Assembly: GCA_041481485.1 (NCBI GenBank)
Contig: JBGPBY010000177.1
Span: 1-12,504 of the forward strand
DNA length: 12,504 nucleotides
Direction of reading: 5' to 3'
Origin: JBGPBY01 sp041481485
Lineage (GTDB): Bacteria; Acidobacteriota; Terriglobia; 20CM-2-55-15
Below the pieces are notes generated by a model, which had not been told where the DNA came from, searched no databases, and saw only the letters and a list, made by a program, of their open reading frames with translations. The position numbers were made by a program, and so were the translations under genes. Numbering within the stretch: the stretch's first letter is position 1; every line of letters begins with the position of its first letter. Below are positions 5,480-11,275 of this stretch, one piece after another.

Positions 5480-5579
5480 GCCGAACACCACGATGCAGCC
5501 GACAATTGGCGCGCCTCGTTTTCGTCTCGGCTAGAGTTAAGGCACGCGCCAATTGCGGCTGATCGTGAAGCCGTTCGGC
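5480..5579 (+). other. attC site 7 (end of cassette G)
   Basis: R'' is GCCGAAC at 5480-5486 and R' is GTTCGGC at 5573-5579; they are exact complements and both depart from the usual RYYYAAC/GTTRRRY consensus at the same position. Arms ACGATGCAGCCG and CGGCTGATCGT pair with one extra G, followed by CAATTGGCGCG and the complementary CGCGCCAATTG. Confidence 0.9.
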
Positions 5580-5604
5580 GGACACGGCGCCTGCTAGGAG
5601 GAGC

Positions 5605-5922
5605 ATGATTCAAGCCAGGAGCTTTCGATGGATTATCACGGTTCTCCCGTTCGCGCCGCTAATCCTGTTCGCGATTCCAAAGGCGTTCGTCGTTATGCCA
5701 GAGCCGGGCGACTTCATACCGTGGTACACAAGGTACACGGAAGTTCCTTGGCTGCTGACAGCGATTTACGTGTATCCAACAACGTGGCTCACACATCTGA
5801 TTGGCTTTAGAATCTTCGGATCCGTACACATCGGACTGATGCTCGCTTACGTTGTTGGCATCTCGTTCGTATTGCGTCGGGCTCTGAAGCTGACCTTTCG
5901 CCAAATGCGCCACGCACGCTGA
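5605..5922 (+). CDS. Small unknown membrane protein (cassette H)
   Basis: A 105-aa protein with AGGAGG at 5596-5601, three bases before the ATG; the spacing is tight but this is the clearest site in the cassette. Three hydrophobic segments are visible: residues 9-31 (IITVLPFAPLILFAIP), 48-70 (VPWLLTAIYVY...WLTHLIGF) and 74-91 (VHIGLMLAYVVGISFVL). The C terminus is strongly basic (RRALKLTFRQMRHAR), which by the positive-inside rule suggests a cytoplasmic tail. The family is not recognised. It ends 80 bp before the attC remnant, leaving a short non-coding tail in the cassette. Possible roles such as small transporter subunit or immunity protein are not supported by any motif. Confidence 0.77.
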   Translation: MIQARSFRWIITVLPFAPLILFAIPKAFVVMPEPGDFIPWYTRYTEVPWLLTAIYVYPTTWLTHLIGFRIFGSVHIGLMLAYVVGISFVLRRALKLTFRQMRHAR

Positions 5923-6002
5923 GGTAAACCATAGTGAATCAAGTCTCCCAAGAAAATTCAGCATGCATCCTTGACGAATGGCAGGCGTTACCAGAAGTTG
6001 CC

Positions 6003-6035
6003 GCCGAACACAACGCTGCAGCCGACGAGCGTGGC
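6003..6035 (+). other. attC site 8, left half only (end of cassette H)
   Basis: R'' GCCGAAC (6003-6009), complementary to the cassette H core GTTCGGC, is followed by ACAACGCTGCAGCCGACGAG, a normal L'' arm closely matching attC site 1. The expected L' arm (CGGCTGA...) and R' core never appear; within about 35 bases the sequence has become the interior of a DUF4160 gene. The right half of the site and the start of the next cassette have therefore been deleted. Confidence 0.8.
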
Positions 6036-6039
6036 GTCG

Positions 6040-6180
6040 GGTTTGTGCAAGTTTTGGCTGGAACCGGTCACATTAGCGCAGAACCACGGGTTTTCGTCTC
6101 GTGAGCTGAACCAAATCCGTGCGATCATCGTGAAAGAATTGGCAAAGATTCAGGAGATTTGGAATGAGCACTGCAGTTAA
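6040..6180 (+). pseudogene. DUF4160 protein, 5'-truncated (cassette I)
   Basis: The frame encodes GLCKFWLEPVTLAQNHGFSS, then RELNQIRAIIVKELAKIQEIWNEH and a stop at 6178-6180. This is the C-terminal half of DUF4160, a small family usually about 80-90 aa that carries an N-terminal block with conserved phenylalanine/histidine residues and then KFWL.P....N.GFS..EL. The N-terminal half is missing because the gene is joined directly to the attC 8 remnant. An open frame continues left to a TTG at 5971 through the attC arm, but that is a fusion by accident, with no ribosome binding site. It overlaps the DUF2442 gene by 17 bases, the usual arrangement of this pair, which has toxin-antitoxin-like features. 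Confidence 0.82.
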
Positions 6181-6427
6181 CGCCGACCCGCGCGTGAGCG
6201 TGGTCTCGGTAACGGACGAGCAGATAACTTTCCATTTAGTGGATGGCCGCGTCATCAGCGTGCCATTGGTCTGGTCATGGCGGCTCAGCGATGCTACGCC
6301 TGCCCAACGCAGCAATTACGAAATCATAGGCGATGGGCAAGGAGTTCACTGGCCCGAGGTTGACGAGGATCTCAGCGTCGAGGGCATGCTCCACGGGGTT
6401 CCCGCGCGACGTCCAAAGAGAAAGTAG
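6164..6427 (+). CDS. DUF2442 protein (cassette I)
   Basis: An 87-aa protein with a good ribosome binding site (AGGAG about 9 bases before ATG 6164). It matches DUF2442 along its length: VSVVSVTDEQITFHLVDGRV at residues 10-29, the PLVWSWRLSDATPAQRSNYE block at 33-52, GQGVHWPEVDEDLSVEGMLHG at 58-78, and a basic tail. DUF2442 genes commonly sit directly after DUF4160 genes and are suspected antitoxins or DNA-binding partners; the biochemical role is not established. Here the partner is broken while this gene is intact, an orphan-antitoxin pattern if the pair is a toxin-antitoxin module. Confidence 0.9.
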   Translation: MSTAVNADPRVSVVSVTDEQITFHLVDGRVISVPLVWSWRLSDATPAQRSNYEIIGDGQGVHWPEVDEDLSVEGMLHGVPARRPKRK

Positions 6428-6441
6428 TCGTCACGAGAGCC

Positions 6442-6507
6442 GGATAACACGGAAATGGAGCCGACGGCGCGAGGAACGCGCCGCGGCTCATTTCCAAGCC
6501 GTTAGGC
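6442..6507 (+). other. attC site 9, short form (end of cassette I)
   Basis: A 66-bp site: R'' GGATAAC at 6442-6448, left arm GGAAATGGAGCCG, inner stem CGGCGCG/CGCGCCG around a 5-base loop, right arm CGGCTCATTTCC, and R' GTTAGGC at 6501-6507. The left arm has the same single extra G as the longer sites. R'' does not fit RYYYAAC. Its complement, GTTATCC, would have been the core of cassette I, but that end is deleted. Confidence 0.83.
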
Positions 6508-6511
6508 GGCT

Positions 6512-6832
6512 AAGCACGGCGCCGCTGCCTTTTTCAGGCTCCTTCGGTTTGGGGATTTTGAGATCCGCGGACATTTCGATTTTCCCTGCCGCGTTTTTCG
6601 GCGCGAGGTCCAGATCGGCAATGACGCGATTGCGCTCATTGCCAGGATGGATTGTAAAGTAGATGCGGCCGACGATCTGTTCATAGGCCCCGGACGCGCC
6701 GTGCGTCGCGCCGTTCATGACGTCTGTGCGCGAGGTGATCTCCACTCTCGTGACTTCTGCCGGGGCTGCAACAGGAATTAACAATACCGCCCCAACCACA
6801 CCTATCGCCCACTGAAATTGCAGGGTTCGCAT
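6512..6832 (-). pseudogene. Alpha/beta-hydrolase-domain protein, N-terminal 107 codons
   Basis: Starts at ATG 6832 with GGAGG 8 bases upstream. A signal peptide is clear (MRTLQFQWAIGVVGAVLLIP...APAE). The mature part VTRVEITSRTDV, HGASGAYEQIVGRIYFTI, NRVIADLDLAPKNAAGKIE and SADLKIPKPKEPEKGSGAVL matches the N terminus of the large secreted alpha/beta-hydrolase-domain proteins of several hundred residues. After residue 107 the sequence turns into SRLTAWK and stops inside attC site 9, so the catalytic part is lost at 6511/6512. It lies 55 bp downstream of the PL4 gene on the same strand and was probably co-transcribed with it. Confidence 0.85.
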
Positions 6833-6887
6833 TACATTTACCTCCCGGGCGCATCCCTTGTGTGAGACCAGCGTTGGCCCCATTTCA

Positions 6888-9128
6888 TCAATTCGCCGGC
6901 GCCGGTGGCGGGATGGGCCTGCCGTCCACTTTGCTGGCTTCATTTAGCTCGAGGCGCAGGTAGTCGTACACGACGCCGGAGTTCACATCGCCGGCAGGCA
7001 CGGTGAGCGTCAGCACGTTTTCGCCTCTTTTAAGCAGCGCGGCGTCGAAGGTCAGCGTGCGTTCCTGCCAGATGCCTTTGTCGGTGTTGTAACGCAGGGC
7101 ATTGGTGCTGGTGATTGCGCTGTTGATCGATCCCGCGGGTCCCTCGCCGACGGCCCCGGCGCTCTGACCGTTGACCGTGACGGGCACACGGGCCGCGCCA
7201 TCCGCGCCGGCCAGCGCCACGCGAAATGCCGCAGAACCTTGTGGCGCGCGATCCAGGTTGAATTTGATCGTCCAGGTGGTCGCGCGTCCGCGGCCATAGA
7301 TGCGCCATGGTCCCGGTCCGTTGGCGGTGTTGGGGTACTCCGTCCGCGACTCAGCCTTGACCCAGCCAAAGCGCTGGTTGGCGGGATCCCTGGCAGCGGG
7401 ATTGACGAATGACAGATTCTCCGCGTGTGGCACCTGCTCGAAGAACCAGTCCTTGTGGAAGTCGTTCTGTCCGACGGTGTAGGTGAGGTCGTTAGGGAAC
7501 AGCAGCGGGTAGCGCAGCGACCAACCCCACAGCCAATAGTTGTCGCCATCGCCTTTGAACAGTTCGCTGGCGTTGCGATTGGGGTAGCCGATTTCCCACA
7601 GCTGCTTGCCGTAACGGACGGGCTTCCATTGAATCTTGCCGAGGTCTACTGTCTTGCCGGCAACAACCGTGATATCCGCCTGTGAGAAATTACCCAGCAC
7701 TCCGTCCGCCCATGCGTGCAGCGTGTAGGTTCCGGGACGGGCATTGGTGATGGTGAATTTGCCGTCGGGACTGCCGTCGTTCCAGAACTGGTAGTACTTG
7801 GCGTCGTGCAGCCAGTCGCGCGTGCCGCCTGTCCCATCCGGGTGGGCCAGGCCGATGGTGAGATTCGGCAGCATGGTGATAGGGGTGGGCGCGAGCGGGT
7901 CGTTGAGCACGATTTGTCCGGTCACGCTGCCTCGCTGGTTTTTGTGCGGATAGTCGACGCCCTGCACCCAGTCGTAGGGCCACGAGTCCTTTTCCTTTTT
8001 CGCCTGGGCCAGCGCGTCCTGCCACAAGGCCGTCTGATTCTCGGTCCAGGCGGCCGGCAAGGAGGGGTTGCCGGCGGTGGCCGCCAGGGTGTCGAGGTCG
8101 GCTTTGGAGGGTGTTTTGAAACTGGAGAGGGAATTGACGTATACAAAAATCGGGCCGACTACTTTGCTCCACTCTTCGCCGGCGGCGGCGGTCAGGGTGC
8201 CGGTGCCGCCGTAATGGCTGCCTTTCCAATAATTGAGGATGATGGGGTCCGGGTTGTCATTGTCGCCATAGTGGCAGACCAATTCCTGTTTCGAGGCGCC
8301 GCCGCTGAGGTATTCGATGGTCGGGTTGATGAACCAGACGCCGACGTGTTCCTGCGTGCTCGACCAGCCATATGCGGGAATCTTGTATTGGATGGCGTTG
8401 TAACTGTACTTGTGCTCGACGGAATTTTTATAAGGCCCCTCGCTCATGATGCGCTGCTCTTTGGCGTTGACGACCACTCCCGTGCCCCAGTTCTGCGGCC
8501 CGACCGCCAGCATGTTGCGGTCTTTGTCGACCGAGATCCAGTCGAACGACTGGTTCACCCTTAGAATAAAACGGCTCTCAGCGCCGAGACTGCCGGCGGG
8601 ATACGCGGCCGGATGGGAAAATATCGCATACGTATAAACGCCGCTCTCGCCGCGGCCCATGGCATAGCGGATTTCCAAATCCAAATTGGGAGTGCCGTTA
8701 TTGGAGCCCGGTGAGGCCCCCAACGCCACCTTGCCGCCGGTGACGCCCTTGATGGAAACTTCGCCCCGCGCGCCGCCATTGCTGGCGGGATCAATGGTGA
8801 CGGATTGCGTCAACCCGCCCACGGACGCGGTAGCGGAGGGATTCTGCTCCCAGGGCCCCACGGCGCCCTGGTCGTGGCCCGCGCGGTCCACGCCCTTGTA
8901 AATCAAGCCTTCCAAATCTCCGGTACGCAGGTTGATCCGCGCGGTGACGATGCTGTTGGACAGCGTGTAGTAGCGGCCATCGCTGGCAATAGTGACAGGC
9001 GCGCTGCCGGGAAGTTTTTCGATGACTGGCGCGGAGGTCTGTGCAGTCGTCTGCGCCGTGGTGCTGAACGCCAGCAGGCCGCTGGCCACGAGCAGCGTGA
9101 GACGAAGAAGGGTTCTGCGAAATAGCAT
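6888..9128 (-). CDS. Secreted rhamnogalacturonan lyase, PL4 family
   Basis: A 746-aa protein. The frame is open 197 codons further upstream, but ATG 9128 follows AGGA by 8 bases and is followed by a signal peptide (MLFRRTLLRLTLLVASGLLAF, cleavage near STTAQ); ATG 9134 is a close alternative. Residues about 45-350 form the beta-sandwich catalytic domain (GRYYTLSNSIVTARIN, GDLEGLIYKGVD, AYGWSSTQEHVGVWFINP, GSHYGG), residues 405-495 a fibronectin-III-like domain (GSVTGQIVLND, GKFTITNARPGTYTLHAWADG), and residues 505-735 a carbohydrate-binding-like domain (WTIKFNLDRAPQGSAAFRVALAG). K240 with H286 or H305 are candidate catalytic residues. The family cleaves the rhamnogalacturonan-I backbone of pectin by beta-elimination outside the cytoplasm. 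Confidence 0.9.
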   Translation of the reverse strand: MLFRRTLLRLTLLVASGLLAFSTTAQTTAQTSAPVIEKLPGSAPVTIASDGRYYTLSNSIVTARINLRTGDLEGLIYKGVDRAGHDQGAVGPWEQNPSATASVGGLTQSVTIDPASNGGARGEVSIKGVTGGKVALGASPGSNNGTPNLDLEIRYAMGRGESGVYTYAIFSHPAAYPAGSLGAESRFILRVNQSFDWISVDKDRNMLAVGPQNWGTGVVVNAKEQRIMSEGPYKNSVEHKYSYNAIQYKIPAYGWSSTQEHVGVWFINPTIEYLSGGASKQELVCHYGDNDNPDPIILNYWKGSHYGGTGTLTAAAGEEWSKVVGPIFVYVNSLSSFKTPSKADLDTLAATAGNPSLPAAWTENQTALWQDALAQAKKEKDSWPYDWVQGVDYPHKNQRGSVTGQIVLNDPLAPTPITMLPNLTIGLAHPDGTGGTRDWLHDAKYYQFWNDGSPDGKFTITNARPGTYTLHAWADGVLGNFSQADITVVAGKTVDLGKIQWKPVRYGKQLWEIGYPNRNASELFKGDGDNYWLWGWSLRYPLLFPNDLTYTVGQNDFHKDWFFEQVPHAENLSFVNPAARDPANQRFGWVKAESRTEYPNTANGPGPWRIYGRGRATTWTIKFNLDRAPQGSAAFRVALAGADGAARVPVTVNGQSAGAVGEGPAGSINSAITSTNALRYNTDKGIWQERTLTFDAALLKRGENVLTLTVPAGDVNSGVVYDYLRLELNEASKVDGRPIPPPAPAN

Positions 9129-9297
9129 ATTCATGTTCCTGTTGGCTGTGGGAGGCACCGTTTTATCGCACGAACCGCGTCTGCGCAAGGACAAGGTGGT
9201 GCGTACAAAAGCAATACCGGGGTTCTTCTTAAATCTTTTAGCTGCGTGGTGGTTTACAATGGGCCGCAGAAACCAAGTCATAGTTGGGAGGGTTCCG
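9129..9297. promoter_or_regulatory. Divergent intergenic region
   Basis: 169 bp between the minus-strand lyase and the plus-strand 347-aa protein, so promoters for both should lie here. For the plus-strand gene a possible -10 element TACAAT is at 9255-9260, with no convincing -35. The ribosome binding site GGGAGGG sits 5 bases before ATG 9298. No operator palindrome was found by eye. Confidence 0.35.
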
Positions 9298-10341
9298 ATG
9301 AGGTCTCTGCAAAGGAATCGATGGGCAGCGTCATGGAGCGTTCTGGCAAGCGCTGCGGCGCTAATAATCGCGGCCGTTTTCATGTCGCCGCCTCCACTTA
9401 TCGGACAAGCCGCACCGGCCGCTAAGAGTTCGGCAAAATACGTGCCGCCACGAACATCCGACGGCAAGCCGGATCTGCAGGGCGTATGGACGAACGTGAC
9501 GATTACTCCATTGGAACGGCCTGCCAATCTTGCCGGAAAGGAATTCTTCACACCAGCGGAAGCGGCTGAATTCGAAAAGACAACCGTGGCGAACAATAAT
9601 GCGGACCGTCGCGATGGGCCGGCTGCGGCGGATGTTGGGCGCGCGTACAATGACTTCTGGTGGGACCGGGGCACAAAGGTTGTGCCCACTCTCAGGACAT
9701 CTTTAATCATCGATCCCAAGGATGGGAAGATTCCGGCGCTGACGGCTGAAGCTCAGACCCGCCGGGCTGCGCTGGCACAAGCTCAAAGGGGACATGCCTT
9801 CGACGGTCCGGAAAATCGGCCTCTGGCCGAGCGGTGTCTCATTTGGGCGACAGCCGGACCGCCAATGCTACCCAGTTTCTACAACAACAATTATCAATTC
9901 ATACAGAGTCCCGGATTTGTGGCGATACTGATCGAGATGATCCATGACGTACGCATCATTCCCACCGATGGAAGCCCGCACCTTCCAAAGAGTGTCCGTC
10001 TCTGGCTGGGTGATCCACGTGGTCACTGGGAAGGCGACACACTGGTTGTCGATACGACGAATTTTACCGACAAGAACAGTTTCAGAGGATCTGACGAAAA
10101 CCTGCACTTGATCGAACGCTTTACGCGAACGGATGCTAACACGGTGATGTACGAATTCACTGTCGATGACCCATCGGCATTTACGAAACAATGGACGGCG
10201 CAGATTCCCATGACTCGAACCCCGCGTCCGGTTTTGGAATACGCCTGTCACGAAGGGAACTATGCGATGTCGGGCATCCTCAGCGGAGCGCGCTTTGAAG
10301 AAAAGGCCGCTGAAGAGGCGGCGAAGAAGGGAGCAAGGTAG
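9298..10341 (+). CDS. Secreted protein of unknown function, GHWEGDTLVVD family
   Basis: A 347-aa protein. The frame is open upstream to 8992 across the lyase gene, but ATG 9298 has GGGAGGG before it and begins a signal peptide (residues 1-41, hydrophobic core ASAAALIIAAVF). Landmarks are PDLQGVWTNVTITPLERP at residues 58-75, ERCLIWATAGPPMLP at 178-192, and GHWEGDTLVVDTTNF at 242-256, followed by LIERFTRTDANTVMYEFTVDDP. These are shared by a large family abundant in Acidobacteriota and some other environmental bacteria, usually in many copies per genome; its function is not known to me. It is exported, probably periplasmic. The next gene starts 4 bp after its stop, and a broken paralogue lies convergently at 10778-11269. 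Confidence 0.85.
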   Translation: MRSLQRNRWAASWSVLASAAALIIAAVFMSPPPLIGQAAPAAKSSAKYVPPRTSDGKPDLQGVWTNVTITPLERPANLAGKEFFTPAEAAEFEKTTVANNNADRRDGPAAADVGRAYNDFWWDRGTKVVPTLRTSLIIDPKDGKIPALTAEAQTRRAALAQAQRGHAFDGPENRPLAERCLIWATAGPPMLPSFYNNNYQFIQSPGFVAILIEMIHDVRIIPTDGSPHLPKSVRLWLGDPRGHWEGDTLVVDTTNFTDKNSFRGSDENLHLIERFTRTDANTVMYEFTVDDPSAFTKQWTAQIPMTRTPRPVLEYACHEGNYAMSGILSGARFEEKAAEEAAKKGAR

Positions 10342-10345
10342 CGAA

Positions 10346-10759
10346 ATGTTGAGAACTAAGCGGACGGTTATTCTGATGGGATTCTTTCTTTCGTTTACCG
10401 CAGCGTCGGCCTGGGCGCATCACGCGTTCTCTGCAGAATTTGACGCCAATAAACCCGTGAAGCTGCAGGGGAAGATCAGTCGGCTGGAATGGATCAATCC
10501 CCACTCATGGATTCACATCGACGTGAAGAGCGCTGACGGCAAAATTGCAAGTTGGATGGTTGAAGGCGGCAGTCCGAATGCGCTGATCAGTAAGGGTGTC
10601 ACCAAGACTCTGCTGACAATTGGAATGGAGGTTGTCGTCGACGGTTATCAGGCCAAGAATGGGTCAAATACCGCGAATGGCCGCGACATTACTCTTGCCG
10701 ATGGCCGCAAGCTTTCTCTCAGTTCATCGAATACCGCCACAGACGATAAATCGAAGTAA
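10346..10759 (+). CDS. DUF6152 family exported protein
   Basis: A 137-aa protein translated from ATG 10346, only 4 bp after the preceding stop, with GGGAGCAAGG overlapping the end of the upstream gene. A signal peptide is evident (MLRTKRTVILMGFFLSFTAA...WA), with cleavage predicted before HHAFSAEFD. The mature start HHAFSAEFDANKPVKLQGKI, the segment WINPHSWIHIDVK, and the region WMVEGGSPNAL...GVTKTLLTIGMEVVVDGYQAK are characteristic of DUF6152, small periplasmic beta-rich proteins that often accompany the GHWEGDTLVVD proteins in operons. The HH at the mature N terminus and H in NPHSW might bind metal; that is a guess. Confidence 0.88.
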   Translation: MLRTKRTVILMGFFLSFTAASAWAHHAFSAEFDANKPVKLQGKISRLEWINPHSWIHIDVKSADGKIASWMVEGGSPNALISKGVTKTLLTIGMEVVVDGYQAKNGSNTANGRDITLADGRKLSLSSSNTATDDKSK

Positions 10760-10777
10760 TAGAGTCCTGGCAGTGGA

Positions 10778-11269
10778 TCACTTGTTCGTCTGTTTGCGGA
10801 ATTTCCCGTACAGCAGGTCTTCCACAAATTCGACGCACTTGAATTCCATAATTTGAGCATTTTTCTCGACGTGACGATACAGCGGCATACTGATCTTCCA
10901 TTGCCGTGTAAAGGTTTTCGGATCGTCGATGACGGCTTCGTAATTAAGAATTTCGGGGCTGACTGCAGTGTATCGCTCCACCACATGCAGCGCATCGCTA
11001 TGGAAATCGCCGGCCCTGTCGAACCACGTCGCTTCGTTGATACCGGTGACATCAACAACGAGCGTTTCACCTTCCCAGTGCCCATTCGACCATCCCATCC
11101 ATTGGTCCGCGGGTGATTCTATCGAAGTGCCCATGTTGATCGTCCGGACCGCACCGGCATATTCATAGACCATCATGATGGGGTTGGCGCCCGAAGATTG
11201 GATGATTTGGAACGGATAGGGCATATAGTTCGCCCGAGGCACACCCGGCAGAAAGCATTTGAGTTCGGG
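10778..11269 (-). pseudogene. GHWEGDTLVVD-family protein, 5'-truncated
   Basis: Minus-strand frame reading PELKCFLPGVPRANYMPYPF, then NPIMMVYEYAGAVRTINM, GWSNGHWEGETLVVDVTGIN, LHVVERYTAVSPEILNYEAV and DDPKTFTRQWKISMPLYR. It is paralogous to residues 178 onward of the protein at 9298-10341 (for example NGHWEGETLVVDVT against RGHWEGDTLVVDTT). The N-terminal ~180 residues and signal peptide are missing because homology ends near 11269, where sdhA-like sequence begins. A GTG at 11242 could be read as a start, but it lies in the conserved PGVPRA motif and has no ribosome binding site. Its stop is 18 bp from the convergent DUF6152 stop. Confidence 0.85.
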
Positions 11270-11275
11270 ACAAGC
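11263..11275. other. Breakpoint between acidobacterial-type DNA and the sdhAB region
   Basis: Left of about 11269 the minus-strand frame encodes PELKCFLPGV; right of about 11272 the plus-strand frame encodes KRAGEYAAKF. Both genes lose their 5' ends here, and base composition rises sharply in GC to the right. The plus-strand frame has a stop codon (TGA 11260-11262) just upstream. Confidence 0.8.

Larger units (their letters stand above)
1..6511 (+). mobile_element. Integron gene-cassette array (cassettes A to I)
   Basis: Single genes or gene pairs, all on the plus strand, are each followed by an imperfect palindrome with the attC plan: R'' (RYYYAAC-like), L'' (GCAGCCG or GGAGCCG), a variable stem and loop, L' (CGGCTGA or CGGCTCA) and R' (GTTAGNY or GTTCGGC). 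Taking cassettes as running from TT of one core to G of the next, B is 242-803, C 804-1430, D 1431-2004, E 2005-2617, F 2618-5073, G 5074-5573 and H starts at 5574. Cassette A enters from the left edge, I has lost its 5' end, and a tenth cassette is represented only by its first ten bases (6502-6511). No intI or attI is present. By the known polarity of integrons they should lie to the left, making the right end the oldest part. Confidence 0.93.

Noticed and set aside
5934..6104. 56-codon GTG ORF after the cassette H membrane protein
   Set aside because: It runs through the attC 8 remnant and into the DUF4160 fragment out of frame, so it exists only because of the deletion; no ribosome binding site.
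149..6507. Recurrent palindromes considered as a CRISPR array or REP-type dispersed repeats
   Set aside because: The repeats are about 100 bp, imperfect and separated by genes of 400-600 bp, with cassette-specific cores; this is the attC plan, not CRISPR or REP.
7716..8564. Plus-strand ORF of 282 codons inside the lyase gene
   Set aside because: Antisense shadow of a GC-rich coding region; Gly/Val/Arg-rich with no recognisable domain.
8992..9297. N-terminal extension of the 347-aa secreted protein
   Set aside because: It overlaps the start of the divergent lyase gene, while ATG 9298 has a ribosome binding site and begins a signal peptide.
9129..9719. N-terminal extension of the lyase ORF to 9719
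   Set aside because: It overlaps the coding sequence of the divergent gene; the start at 9128 is followed by a clear signal peptide.
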